A stretch of 64,000 bases of DNA from JAVBNU01 sp031551265 (GCA_031551265.1 JAVBNU010000035.1:13391-77390); one strand, 5' to 3'; shown: positions 53,590 through 63,040, counted from the stretch's first letter. A program made the numbers and translations. Notes: a model not told the origin generated them from the sequence alone.

Positions 53590-53754
53590 TGTCATGCCGG
53601 AACGCAAATCGTTGCAAATTAATAGAATCGCAAATATCCGGCATCTTACCAGTTAACAGTGAAGTCGTTATCGGAATACATTCTTGATAGTGAGAAAGAT
53701 ACCGGATATACACGCCAATCTAATTATCCAAGAATTTATGTTCCGGTATGACAT
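53590..53754 (+). repeat. intergenic repeat with TGTCAT/ATGACA ends, copy 2
   Basis: About 165 bases starting TGTCATGCCGGAA and ending TTCCGGTATGACAT (inverted ends of 13 bases, one mismatch). It shares AGATACCGGATAT with copy 1 at 47208-47306. It lies between ftsQ and a convergent gene, so it may act as a bidirectional structure. Confidence 0.65.
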
Positions 53755-53833
53755 CAAGTTGGGTTATCGAATCCAAAATTTTAATGGGACACAAGTGTAA
53801 CACATACAAGCATAACGCAAAGTTCAAATTTCA

Positions 53834-55006
53834 CTAATTGTCTTTGCGTTTTTTGAGCATTTTTGCTTGAAATTCGGGATCGTATTGGAAACGATAGCCT
53901 TCGGTCATTGTTTTAACAATGGCATTTGAGAAGATTCTACGCGCTGAGTAGTATGACGTGTGAGCAACCGCGAATGAGCGCCAGCTTTTTACCTTGGAAT
54001 TATCATAGAATATGCCTTTAGGTGATTCGATATCCAATCCCGTACTTTTTTCCATTTCATCAACGGTTAAGTTTCTTGATGCAGGGAATCCAAGCGGATC
54101 TTCACGGAAGTTAACAGTCACAAAAACTAAATCGTTTTCCATAATGTATTTGATTAAATATTTATTGTATTCAGAATATTCAAACTTCGGGTCAGTCAAA
54201 TCAGAGTAGAAAACGACAACAGGGCTTGCATAATTGACAACGCCCAAAACATTTTCAGGCGCGCATGCAGCTTCTGTTATTTCATCAATTTTTAAATAGT
54301 TTTCTTTTAATCTTTTGTCAATATCATCAATGATTAAATCCCCTTTAGGTGTCACTGTACCGATTTTTGCAGCACCTATAGCAGAAAGACAGGTGTTTTT
54401 TTTCGGGTTTGCTGCAACGAATTTTTTCACATCATCACTCACACCGGCTTCATTAAACACTTCTTTTAAAGAAACGTATCTATATTTAGTAAACATATAT
54501 TGATATGTCACGAATGTACCTGCAGAATAGCCAAAGAGCGCGACCTTGTTGCCTTTTTTTTGTTCTTCTTTTACTGATGCGTTCAATTTTTCAAGTATCG
54601 GCAGCATATGATAAGTTTTGCTAACCCAGATAGCATCATGGAGATACGCAGATATCATACTGCGAGCGAAATATGCGCCCGGTGCTCCTAAATTTTTGGT
54701 CAAATCAAGACTGGAATGCATAAACTCAATATCATTTTTGCTTTGGTCGCCCCAGAAAAATATTTTTGGCTGAGGGTTGATTTCGAATTTATATTTACTG
54801 AACTGAGTACCCACAATATTTTGGTTTTTTTCAATTTTTTTCTTCAACATGGGATGAAATTTAGCAATACCTTTATTGAACCAATCAATATCTCTCTGGG
54901 CATTCGTGTTTGAGCCGTTTATATAAATAAACGTAACTTTATCTTGGGCAAAACACAGGTTTTGCATCATAAGTATCATTATCATCAAACAAATAATTCT
55001 TTTCAT
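53834..55006 (-). CDS. secreted alpha/beta-hydrolase-like protein
   Basis: 390 residues. Signal peptide (about 1-20, MKRIICLMIMILMMQNLCFAQ pattern), then VTFIYINGS and a nucleophile-elbow GYSAG (about 159). A late His in AVAHTSYYSARR may complete a triad. It resembles exported lipase/esterase-like proteins. Substrate unknown. It is monocistronic and convergent with ftsQ. Confidence 0.65.
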   Translation of the reverse strand: MKRIICLMIMILMMQNLCFAQDKVTFIYINGSNTNAQRDIDWFNKGIAKFHPMLKKKIEKNQNIVGTQFSKYKFEINPQPKIFFWGDQSKNDIEFMHSSLDLTKNLGAPGAYFARSMISAYLHDAIWVSKTYHMLPILEKLNASVKEEQKKGNKVALFGYSAGTFVTYQYMFTKYRYVSLKEVFNEAGVSDDVKKFVAANPKKNTCLSAIGAAKIGTVTPKGDLIIDDIDKRLKENYLKIDEITEAACAPENVLGVVNYASPVVVFYSDLTDPKFEYSEYNKYLIKYIMENDLVFVTVNFREDPLGFPASRNLTVDEMEKSTGLDIESPKGIFYDNSKVKSWRSFAVAHTSYYSARRIFSNAIVKTMTEGYRFQYDPEFQAKMLKKRKDN

Positions 55007-55052
55007 AATTCCACCTCATCTTAACTAAAAAAATGATACCATAAAAATAACT

Positions 55053-55080
55053 TCGACATTTAGTATTTTTCACATAAGAT
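55053..55080 (+). promoter_or_regulatory. possible promoter of the small secreted protein
   Basis: TCGACA (55053-55058), 16 bases, TAAGAT (55075-55080), only 6 bases before the ATG at 55087. The mRNA may be leaderless. Confidence 0.35.
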
Positions 55081-55086
55081 AGTTAT

Positions 55087-55443
55087 ATGAAGAAATTTTT
55101 ACTGTTTACCACATTCATATTAACATTTTTAGCGGTCGGAATAAGCTTTTCGGCGCATGCTGCGGAAGTTGATTTGACCGTTTCTCAAGCGATGCAGGGT
55201 CAAGAAAATTTTTGCTATGATTGTGGCACAATAAGCAGCGTTGATTTCATACTTGAAAATGACTGCTACATAACAAGTACCACACAAAAAATGCAATTGC
55301 ACAGTTCTAATCTATCCGATTGCAGCGTTAATTTTAATGATTACAATATTTTTAATAATAAAAACAATCTGGCTCATTTAAAAGATTTTTATGAACTACA
55401 ACAAAAATCTATCGGATACAACTCTAACCCTCGCGCGCCTTAA
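55087..55443 (+). CDS. small secreted protein of unknown function
   Basis: 118 residues. Clear signal peptide with cleavage after HAA/AHA (about 1-25). The mature part has four Cys (CYDC, CY, CSVN), perhaps two disulfides, and many Asn. It precedes the OadG-like gene but is separated by a GGGTGCGTC repeat, so may not be in its operon. No domain recognised. Confidence 0.55.
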   Translation: MKKFLLFTTFILTFLAVGISFSAHAAEVDLTVSQAMQGQENFCYDCGTISSVDFILENDCYITSTTQKMQLHSSNLSDCSVNFNDYNIFNNKNNLAHLKDFYELQQKSIGYNSNPRAP

Positions 55444-55477
55444 TTATTCTTTTTTCTTAAAGTACACAAAACAGCAG

Positions 55478-55493
55478 GGTGCGTCTTACGCAT
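55478..55493 (+). repeat. short GGGTGCGTC repeat, copy 1
   Basis: GGGTGCGTCTTACGCATC forms a small dyad (TGCGT/ACGCA). A close copy, AGGGTGCGTCCCACGCACC, lies at 59271-59289. Similar short elements are common between genes of many bacteria. Confidence 0.5.
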
Positions 55494-55525
55494 CAAAATA
55501 AAAAGAATAAAGAAGGAGCTAAAAC

Positions 55526-55786
55526 ATGGACGAAATGACAAGCCTCTTACAAGATGGGGTTATTGTTATGTTTATAGGTATGGGATTTGTATTCATATTC
55601 CTGATAATAATGGTCTGGACTATGAATATAACTGCACGCGTTATTGAAAAACTTAACAATATTTTCCCTGAGGCAACACCTGAGACAACAACTACAAACA
55701 GAAAAAACCAAAATGATAATAATAGTGAAATAATTGCAGTAGCCATAGCCGCCGCTAAGTTAGCGGCAGACGGCAAAAAAAGCTAA
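55526..55786 (+). CDS. OadG-like (oxaloacetate decarboxylase gamma) protein
   Basis: 86 residues. One transmembrane helix (LQDGVIVMFIGMGFVFIFLIIMV, about 8-30 in part), a polar linker and a C-terminal helix with IAVAIAAAKLA, which is typical of OadG/MmdD subunits of Na+-pumping decarboxylases. Those enzymes also need alpha and beta subunits; neither is nearby. It lies 15 bases before an ion transporter gene and could anchor it or a remote decarboxylase. AAGGAG upstream. Confidence 0.65.
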   Translation: MDEMTSLLQDGVIVMFIGMGFVFIFLIIMVWTMNITARVIEKLNNIFPEATPETTTTNRKNQNDNNSEIIAVAIAAAKLAADGKKS

Positions 55787-55801
55787 CTGTAAGGAGGAAT
55801 T

Positions 55802-57127
55802 ATGGAATTTTTACACAACTTTGTGCAAGCGCACAACCTAATCATATCAGCGGCTATTTTACTTATAGCGTACGTCGTTATTGCGACAGAAAAAATACCA
55901 AAAGTAACTATAGCGCTGGTAGGAGCATCTTTAACAATTTTTCTCGGACTTTTAAGTCAGGAACCGACTCTCAACGGTGCTCTTAACCCACATTACTATA
56001 TCAATTATATTGATTGGAACGTAATATTTTTATTGATTTCGATGATTATCATCGTAAATATTACAACACAATGCGGGGTCTTTAATTGGATTGCAAACGA
56101 AATGCTTAAGCACACGAAAGGTCATCCAACATTGATTTTTGTTGCGTTGGGCGTTTTTACGGCTGTAACTTCAGCGTTTTTGGATAACGTAACAACCGTA
56201 ATCTTAATTATGCCGATAACTTTTTACATAGCAAAAAAATTGGATATAAATCCGATACCGTTTTTGTTAATCGAAATTTTCACATCCAACATCGGCGGAA
56301 CGGCAACATTAATTGGTGACCCTCCGAACATAATCATCGGAAGCGCCGCAAATCTTTCGTTCATGGATTTCGTCAAAGAATTGACCGGAATAATTGCGGT
56401 TATAATGGTTGCGGTTGTTGGGACTTTGCTCTTCATTTTCAGAAAAGACCTCAAAGCCTCACCTGAAAAAATGGAATTAATCGCAAAACTCGACAACACA
56501 CATACAATAACTGATAAGCCGCAAATGGTCCGCAGTATGCTTGTTTTAGGCTGCGTAATTTTAGGATTTATCACTCACGATGTCACTCATCTTGCGACTT
56601 CGCTGGTCGCAATGATAGGTGCAAGTATACTTTTATTATTTGAAAAACCAAGCGCAATGCTGGAAAAAGTTGAGTGGAACACAATTTTCTTTTTCATCGG
56701 TTTATTCATAATAATCGGCGGACTCGAAGCCTCTGGCGGGATTTCGCTAATGGCGAAATGGATTATAAAAGTAACACAAGGCTCACAACAAGCAGCCGGC
56801 ATGCTTATCCTGTGGGCATCGGGCTTTATATCAGGTATAATCGACAATATTCCATACACAGCCACAATGACGCCTATGCTGGTTGAAATTCAAAACGTAA
56901 TGGGACGTGCATACACACTGCCGCTTTGGTGGTGTTTATCATTAGGCGCCTGCCTGGGTGGTAATATGACCATCATCGGCGCAGCAGCTAACGTAATTGT
57001 TTCCGAATGCGCAGCAACCAAAGGACACCCTATCGGATTTATGCAATTCATGAAATACGGTGTGCTCACAATGCTGATTTCATTGGCCTTAAGCTCAGTT
57101 TATATTTGGCTGCGCTTTTTTAACTAG
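55802..57127 (+). CDS. ArsB/NhaD-family ion transporter
   Basis: 441 residues with about 11-12 membrane segments. The IT-superfamily motifs are clear: FLDNVTTVILIMPITF, GGTATLIGDPPNIIIGS and near the end GACLGGNMTIIGAAANVI. Members export arsenite, exchange Na+/H+ or carry anions. With the OadG-like gene upstream, Na+ coupling is suggested. No arsenic genes are near. Strong AAGGAGGAA site before the ATG; a terminator follows. Confidence 0.85.
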   Translation: MEFLHNFVQAHNLIISAAILLIAYVVIATEKIPKVTIALVGASLTIFLGLLSQEPTLNGALNPHYYINYIDWNVIFLLISMIIIVNITTQCGVFNWIANEMLKHTKGHPTLIFVALGVFTAVTSAFLDNVTTVILIMPITFYIAKKLDINPIPFLLIEIFTSNIGGTATLIGDPPNIIIGSAANLSFMDFVKELTGIIAVIMVAVVGTLLFIFRKDLKASPEKMELIAKLDNTHTITDKPQMVRSMLVLGCVILGFITHDVTHLATSLVAMIGASILLLFEKPSAMLEKVEWNTIFFFIGLFIIIGGLEASGGISLMAKWIIKVTQGSQQAAGMLILWASGFISGIIDNIPYTATMTPMLVEIQNVMGRAYTLPLWWCLSLGACLGGNMTIIGAAANVIVSECAATKGHPIGFMQFMKYGVLTMLISLALSSVYIWLRFFN

Positions 57128-57146
57128 TGAACTAATTCTACATCAG

Positions 57147-57172
57147 AAAAGGACAGCTCAATGTCCTTTTTT
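57147..57172 (+). terminator. rho-independent terminator after the transporter
   Basis: AAAAGGACA/TGTCCTTTT (57147-57155 and 57162-57170, loop GCTCAA) followed by T residues. Confidence 0.85.
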
Positions 57173-57212
57173 GGTGTATTAGATTATGAGAGAGAATTGA
57201 AAAAGATAAAAT

Positions 57213-57554
57213 ATGATACGAAGTCTGACACCTGTAATTTTATTGACTATATCTAACATTTTTATGACATTTGCATGGTATGGCCATTTAAAGTACAAAA
57301 ATTCTGCATTATGGATTGTAATTATCGTAAGCTGGCTTATCGCATTTCTTGAATATTGTTTTCAAGTACCGGCCAATCGCATCGGGCACCAATGTTTTGA
57401 TGCGGCACAGCTTAAAACTATGCAGGAAGTCATTACTTTGATAGTTTTTTGCGTATTCTCTGTTTTATATCTAAAAGAAGGCATAAAATGGAACTACATA
57501 ATCGGCTTTTGCCTTATAATACTCGCTGCGTTTTTTGTATTCAAAAAATGGTAA
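57213..57554 (+). CDS. DUF486 small membrane protein
   Basis: 113 residues with four hydrophobic segments. The pattern MTFAWYGHLK then LIAFLEYCFQVPANRIG and AQLKTMQEVITLIVF is that of DUF486, related to small drug/metabolite transporter halves. Function not established. It precedes the glycosylase by 16 bases and may be co-transcribed. Confidence 0.78.
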   Translation: MIRSLTPVILLTISNIFMTFAWYGHLKYKNSALWIVIIVSWLIAFLEYCFQVPANRIGHQCFDAAQLKTMQEVITLIVFCVFSVLYLKEGIKWNYIIGFCLIILAAFFVFKKW

Positions 57555-57570
57555 TCAAAGAAGAGGAACA

Positions 57571-58191
57571 ATGACTGCAATAAAGTACGGTAAAAAAGAA
57601 TTAGATTATTTAAAGAAAAAAGATAAAAAACTTGCCAAAATCATCGACGAATTGGGCATAATCAAACGTACATTAGATGCTAATCTTTACTCTTCGCTGC
57701 TAAGCGCTATTGTGAGCCAGCAAATTTCAGGTAAAGCAGCCGAAACCGTGTGGAGCAGACTTGAGAATTTGGCGGGTGAAGTTACGCCCGAAAACATCTC
57801 AAAACTGACCATCGAGGATATACAAAAATGCGGAATGAGTTTTAAAAAAGTCGATAATATCAAAAATGCAACCGAAAAAGTTTTATCAGGCGAATTGGAT
57901 ATTGAAAACCTGCATAAATTGTCTGATGAAGAAATTTGCGCAGAATTATCGAAACTCAACGGCATCGGAATATGGACAGCCGAAATGCTTTTGATATTTT
58001 CAATGGGACGCATGGATATCCTGAGCTACGGCGATTTTGGTATTAAAAAAGGGATACAACTCTTGCACAAACTCGACAAAATCGACAAAAAAGCTTTTAA
58101 TAAATATAAAAAACTTTATTCACCTTACGGCACAATCGCCAGTTTTTACTTTTGGGCAATCGCAAACGGTGAATGCAAAAGCTTGCTGTAG
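57571..58191 (+). CDS. alkA: DNA-3-methyladenine glycosylase II-like (HhH-GPD)
   Basis: 206 residues from the ATG at 57571 (AGAGGAA upstream); the frame opens at 57535 within the previous gene. Helix-hairpin-helix LNGIGIWTAEMLLI (about 142-155) and catalytic-loop Asp in SYGDFGIKKG (about 167). It removes alkylated bases. No Fe-S cluster Cys. The short length lacks the AlkA N-terminal domain, as in compact forms. Confidence 0.88.
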   Translation: MTAIKYGKKELDYLKKKDKKLAKIIDELGIIKRTLDANLYSSLLSAIVSQQISGKAAETVWSRLENLAGEVTPENISKLTIEDIQKCGMSFKKVDNIKNATEKVLSGELDIENLHKLSDEEICAELSKLNGIGIWTAEMLLIFSMGRMDILSYGDFGIKKGIQLLHKLDKIDKKAFNKYKKLYSPYGTIASFYFWAIANGECKSLL

Positions 58192-58359
58192 AAATATATT
58201 GTGGCGCAATACCAATCATTTGCTGTCCCGCAACATAAAGTTTGTAATTTTTTTCTAACGTAAATATGCGGGATCTCATAGTCATAAGATTGTGGATATT
58301 AACATTCTATATAAATCTCAAAGCCTTAAGTTCTGCAACAGCAATATTTTAGATGGCAT

Positions 58360-59199
58360 TTATTCCAAATTTTTGAGTATATTTACAACAACTTCATAAG
58401 GCCCGCGCATGTTTTGTTTGTAATACAAAACTTTAGCGGTGTTTAAATCTTTTTTCGCAGCAGCTACGTTATTAGACTGTATGTAGCAATACGAACGCTG
58501 AACATACGCATCTGCAAAAGTAGGATTGATAGAAATTGTTTTTGTAAAATCGGCCAAAGCTTGCTGGGTTTTATTATTATTTTTGTAAACCTGTCCTCTG
58601 TAAAAATATGCTTTGTCATTTTGTGGATCAAGGCTTATCGCTATGTTCAAATCTTTGATACCGCCATTTAAATCTTTCAACTGAACCTTATCAATACCGC
58701 GATTCAAGTAGGGAAGCGGGTATTTCGGCGACAACTCAATCATCAGCGAATAATCTTCAATCGCGCCTTTATAGTCGCCAACATTATCTTTTATAACGCC
58801 ACGTGTGAAATACATTCTTATATTTTCAGGGTCTAATTTGAGCGCTTGATTAATATCAGCTAACGCAGATGACGACTGCCCTGAGTCGTCTTTCGCAATC
58901 GCTCGATAGAGATAATAATCAGCAACTTTAGGATTTTGAGAAATAGCTTTTGAACAATCCGAAATTGCACCTGCCAAGTTGCCCTTGCTATACTTATCCA
59001 CGCAGCTGTTAAAATAATTCCCCCCGTTGCCTGTTGGTGCGGTTTTTGCCGCGGTAGACGCAGCAGTATTTGTTTTCGCAGGTGTACTTGCCGCGGTTGT
59101 TTTAGCTGGCACAGGCCCGCTCGGAACAGGCGCAGCCGCAAACACCATTGATGCAGACACGCTTAATATTAAAACTAACAGACCAACTTTTTTGAACAT
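58360..59199 (-). CDS. secreted TPR-repeat protein
   Basis: 279 residues. Signal peptide (about 1-22), an Ala/Pro/Thr-rich linker (about 23-55), then about six TPR units: for example SGQSSSALADINQALKLDP and YKGAIEDYSLMIELSP, from about residue 60 to 275. TPRs mediate protein binding, here in the envelope or outside. It is monocistronic. AGGAAG precedes ATG. Confidence 0.82.
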   Translation of the reverse strand: MFKKVGLLVLILSVSASMVFAAAPVPSGPVPAKTTAASTPAKTNTAASTAAKTAPTGNGGNYFNSCVDKYSKGNLAGAISDCSKAISQNPKVADYYLYRAIAKDDSGQSSSALADINQALKLDPENIRMYFTRGVIKDNVGDYKGAIEDYSLMIELSPKYPLPYLNRGIDKVQLKDLNGGIKDLNIAISLDPQNDKAYFYRGQVYKNNNKTQQALADFTKTISINPTFADAYVQRSYCYIQSNNVAAAKKDLNTAKVLYYKQNMRGPYEVVVNILKNLE

Positions 59200-59270
59200 A
59201 AAACTACTTCCTGATTACATTCTCTGATTGCATTTTATCATGAAATGCACAAAAAGTACGGCAGAAATGT

Positions 59271-59289
59271 AGGGTGCGTCCCACGCACC
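59271..59289 (+). repeat. short GGGTGCGTC repeat, copy 2
   Basis: AGGGTGCGTCCCACGCACC, an almost exact dyad (GGTGCGT/ACGCACC), related to the copy at 55478. It lies between the TPR gene and the kinase-fusion gene. Confidence 0.5.
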
Positions 59290-59413
59290 ATCGTATTTTG
59301 ACGCGAGAAAGGTTAATATTTTGTTACATTCCACCAAAAAGTATCAATTTATCTTCAAAAAAATTGTTTATATAAGTACACAGGAATTAGGATTTTTAGA
59401 ATTAGGAATTAGC

Positions 59414-62272
59414 ATGATAGAACCTATTAACGTAAATGACGTTAGCCAGAATGTACAGGATATTCAGGCACGCTCAAAACAAAAAACCGGCAAAGATAGC
59501 GCAATTTTTAGTGCTGCGAATTCTACAAAAGAAAAATTGTACACTGCAAAAAAAGGTGAGACGAAGCAAAAAGAAAATGCTAAAAATTTAAAAGAAAATT
59601 TTAAAAAAACTAAGAGCGAACAAGGTTTAATTGGCAAATGTTGGAATGGAATAAAAAATTTATTCGGAATGAAAACCGGCAGCAAGCACGTAGAAAAAAC
59701 TATCGAAAAATTTGAAAAGGGTGAAATTTCAGAAGAAGCAGCAAAAGAAGTTGTTGAATCATACCAAAACGGCCAAAAACAATGCGTTGATATAGCAGCA
59801 GACGTCGTGTCAGGTGTCGCAGCATTCGCGACATTCGCGGCCTGCACAGGATTAGGAATAGCCGCATCGCCATTTACTGGTGGAGCTTCACTTGGACTTG
59901 TCGCGGTAGGACTGGGCGCAGCCGCCGCAGCCGGTACTGCAACGAAAATCCTCGTAAAAGGCGCTGACGCAATGGTTGGAGGACGTGAATACGATTCTCT
60001 GGCTTATGATGCAGCAACAGGCGGTGTTAACGGCTTGATGGCGCCTGTTACCGCAGGAGTCGGCGGAGCTGTCGGCAAAGTTATTGCAACACGATTAGGT
60101 GTTTCCGCAATAAACGCAGGCGGAAAAATATTATTAAAAGAAGGTCTCGAAAGCACCACTAAAGGCGCGCTCACTCGAACTTTATTAACAACAAATATCT
60201 CATACACCGGCGGCAACCTTATGACAAGAAGTGCCGCACTTGGAACCGATATGGCTGTTAACGGTTCATTAACAGGCGCTTTTGATTCAGGCACAAGATA
60301 TTTGGCTGACGGTAGAGAAGGCAAGTCCTTAATAGGTTTCGTCGGTGAAGTAAGTTTTGGAGGCCTTGGCGGTTTGATTGCTGCACCGATAATCGGTGGT
60401 GGAATGCGTTTTACAGGCAAAGCAGTCGGGAAAGTTACAGGTAAAATTCAGGATAGAATCCACTCATCTTATGAAAAAGCAGTCAAAAATTTGCAAAATG
60501 TACAAGATGGCCCTAATCCTGATATTGAAGTACTTAAAGAACTTTTATTTATTTTGAATTCGACAAAAAATACCGGTAAAAATATTGCCAATAAATTTGA
60601 GGACCATATGAGCAGCATTGCAGGGAAAATGCCTGAAACCGAGCTCTATAGTAACTTACCAAAAGAGCTGCAAGAAGTACTGCTTGAAAGCGGCATGTTA
60701 ATCAAAAACGCCAGAACTATTCGCAATAATACCGATTTTGACATTAATCAGGCTAATCTTGGAGAGTTTATAGCAAGATTAAGTGGAAAAATCGAGGAAA
60801 CAGGTAACTCTCCTGAGATGCAGGAAGCTATGCAAATACTCTCTAACCGTTGGAACAAGTTGTTAAATAACAAAAACTTTCATAATATGGCACAGGATGA
60901 ACAAATGCAGACGATGATAGAAGAGGCAAATATTCTGTTCGCCAAATTTGCGCAAACATATTCATCTGAGACCTCGCTACCGCCCGAAGTACAGCAGTTA
61001 TTTAAAAAATTTACCAGTAATTGTTCTGTTTCAAGAAATTTAAAAGAAGCACAAGAACTCGCCAATACTCTGTATGACAGCAAGTACACTATAGTCAAGG
61101 CTTTTGGCGCCGGAACAATCGGAGAAGCTTATCTGGCACGCACTACAAACGGTGACGAAGTTGTAATAAAAATGCTAAAAAACGGTATGACGCCTGAAAG
61201 ACTGAGTGAGGACAGAAAAATATTTATAAACTACATTACAAAAATGATTGATGAGCCTAAAGAAAAAGCATATAAGCTGAAACTATTGAACGGACTTTTT
61301 GACAGCTGGGAAAAAGAGTTGGATTTCGGGCTTGAAGCGCAAAGTGCAAAAGAAATGGCTCACAAGGCCACTCAATTCAATGTCGCACAAGCCATTGAAG
61401 TAGGTAGCAAAAACGGCCGCAATATCTCTCTAGTACTCGAAAAAGCAGAAGGCGTGAGATTAGATAATTTGATTGATATGATAAAAGTATACAAAAAAGA
61501 CCCGGCCGAGTACCTGCGCAAATATGCAACAGAAATCGAAGCAAACCCATGGCTAAAAACACCGGAAACCTGGATAGAAAGCTTACCTGCTGCGTATCAA
61601 AAAGCACAAAATGAACAAATATTATTTGTCAGCCCATCGGGTGAAAAAGTAGTTCACGCCGACCCGCACACGGGCAATATTTTCGTAGATTTTGATACCG
61701 CGAAAGGTAAATCAAAAATAACATATATTGACACAGGCAATGTGGCAAAACGCACAAACGACGATATTATACAAGATATTAGCCTGTACTCAAGTCTGCT
61801 CATAGGCAACTCAGAGGGTGTTGCAAATGCGCTGCTCCACGGTGCAGAATTACCATCAGATGCAGCAAAAGAAGAATTAGCCAAACAATTTGCACAAATG
61901 CTTGATAAGCGTCTCTTCAACGCAGGTGTCAATCTACAGAATACGGCATACACTCAGGGGACAATAAACGATATTATGAAGGAGCTAAAAATTGTTCCCG
62001 CTGCTCATAACACCAATTTGATGAAAGCAACCGTACAAAGAATCAAAACTCTGCGTGAAATATGCGAAGCCACAGGCATTGCCGAAAATAAGCACCAGGA
62101 CGTAAAAGAGCTCATGTACGGAATTTCGCAGGCAATGGCAACTAAGCCGAAAGAGACATTAAAACAATTACTCCCATTGATCAAATGGGCATATAAAAAC
62201 AATGAACAGACTCTCACCACATTTTTCCATATGTTAATGAAAAATAATCAGCCTATGCAAAAAGCTGCATAG
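59414..62272 (+). CDS. membrane/effector-like protein with C-terminal UbiB/ABC1-type kinase
   Basis: 952 residues from the ATG at 59414, after TTAGGAATTAGC; the frame opens at 59321. The first 100 residues are charged and helical. Next comes a Gly/Ala-rich hydrophobic block (about 125-350), glycine-zipper-like. A helical linker then leads to an ABC1/UbiB-type atypical kinase: GAGTIGEAYLAR (about 565), VVIKML, HADPHTGN (about 749) and YIDTGN (about 771). Usual UbiB proteins are about 550 residues without such a front. Partner and substrate unknown. A terminator overlaps its last codons. Confidence 0.72.
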   Translation: MIEPINVNDVSQNVQDIQARSKQKTGKDSAIFSAANSTKEKLYTAKKGETKQKENAKNLKENFKKTKSEQGLIGKCWNGIKNLFGMKTGSKHVEKTIEKFEKGEISEEAAKEVVESYQNGQKQCVDIAADVVSGVAAFATFAACTGLGIAASPFTGGASLGLVAVGLGAAAAAGTATKILVKGADAMVGGREYDSLAYDAATGGVNGLMAPVTAGVGGAVGKVIATRLGVSAINAGGKILLKEGLESTTKGALTRTLLTTNISYTGGNLMTRSAALGTDMAVNGSLTGAFDSGTRYLADGREGKSLIGFVGEVSFGGLGGLIAAPIIGGGMRFTGKAVGKVTGKIQDRIHSSYEKAVKNLQNVQDGPNPDIEVLKELLFILNSTKNTGKNIANKFEDHMSSIAGKMPETELYSNLPKELQEVLLESGMLIKNARTIRNNTDFDINQANLGEFIARLSGKIEETGNSPEMQEAMQILSNRWNKLLNNKNFHNMAQDEQMQTMIEEANILFAKFAQTYSSETSLPPEVQQLFKKFTSNCSVSRNLKEAQELANTLYDSKYTIVKAFGAGTIGEAYLARTTNGDEVVIKMLKNGMTPERLSEDRKIFINYITKMIDEPKEKAYKLKLLNGLFDSWEKELDFGLEAQSAKEMAHKATQFNVAQAIEVGSKNGRNISLVLEKAEGVRLDNLIDMIKVYKKDPAEYLRKYATEIEANPWLKTPETWIESLPAAYQKAQNEQILFVSPSGEKVVHADPHTGNIFVDFDTAKGKSKITYIDTGNVAKRTNDDIIQDISLYSSLLIGNSEGVANALLHGAELPSDAAKEELAKQFAQMLDKRLFNAGVNLQNTAYTQGTINDIMKELKIVPAAHNTNLMKATVQRIKTLREICEATGIAENKHQDVKELMYGISQAMATKPKETLKQLLPLIKWAYKNNEQTLTTFFHMLMKNNQPMQKAA

Positions 62273-62283
62273 GCTGATTTTCA
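62246..62283 (+). terminator. terminator overlapping the kinase-fusion stop
   Basis: A 14-bp perfect stem (62246-62259 with 62266-62279, loop AAAAGC) runs over the last codons and stop (TAG 62270-62272) and is followed by T. The stem is strong in both directions. Confidence 0.85.
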
Positions 62284-62318
62284 TGATATTCACAAAGTTA
62301 TTTTTCAGATAATTAGAG

Positions 62319-62945
62319 TTATTCTTCTTGATAAACTGCTTTGAATATACCGGCTGCTGCTGCACCTGCGAGCAGGTTTGTACCGACTGTTATTGCAACT
62401 ATTTTCCACGTTGCAACAGCTACAACACCTAAAGATATCGCAACAGCAGGATTAAGCGCAGCCAGGCAGAAACTGCCTACTGCAAAAGCACCAACAGTAA
62501 CGGTCGAGCCGATTGCTAAGCCGAAATACGAGTTGCCTTCTGTTTTTTTCGATGTTGCAGTGAGCAAAACCACGTAGCAAAGGGCAAAGGTAAACAAAAA
62601 TTCACCGATAACCAGCGACGGTACATGAAACTCCGAGCCCGGTATTTGCGCATAAGGCACAATCATATGACGGACAATCGAAATCGCCGCAATACCACCG
62701 ATGACTTGAGCAATCATATAAGGTATCAGTTCTTTTGCAGGCAGCGCACCGCGTATAGCCGCAGCGAGCGACACTGCAGGGTTATAATGACCGCCTGAAA
62801 TCGGACCACCTGCATACACCATTATCATCAGCGCAAAGCCAATGGCAATCGCAGGAATCATCCCTTGAGGCTGTATTAAAACCGCAGAGCCGACTGTAAA
62901 TACAAGGAAAAACGTCCCTATAAATTCTACTAAATAATTTCGCAT
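62319..62945 (-). CDS. aquaporin-family channel (MIP)
   Basis: 208 residues, six membrane segments. Two NPA motifs (GHYNPAVSLAAA about 54-60, and LNPAVAISLG about 163). The channel-lining residues fit water or small solute passage; AqpZ versus GlpF not decided. Monocistronic, convergent with the kinase fusion. GGAG before ATG. Confidence 0.92.
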   Translation of the reverse strand: MRNYLVEFIGTFFLVFTVGSAVLIQPQGMIPAIAIGFALMIMVYAGGPISGGHYNPAVSLAAAIRGALPAKELIPYMIAQVIGGIAAISIVRHMIVPYAQIPGSEFHVPSLVIGEFLFTFALCYVVLLTATSKKTEGNSYFGLAIGSTVTVGAFAVGSFCLAALNPAVAISLGVVAVATWKIVAITVGTNLLAGAAAAGIFKAVYQEE

Positions 62946-63040
62946 TATTTTCTCCTATACTAACTAACAGAGTGAGTTTAACATAGTTTCAAAATAATGT
63001 AAATTCCTTTAGCAGCTTATTGGACGTTTTTCGCCTGTAT

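Noticed and set aside
59321..59413. 31-residue extension of the kinase fusion
   Set aside because: TTG start without a ribosome site; ATG at 59414 follows AGGA.
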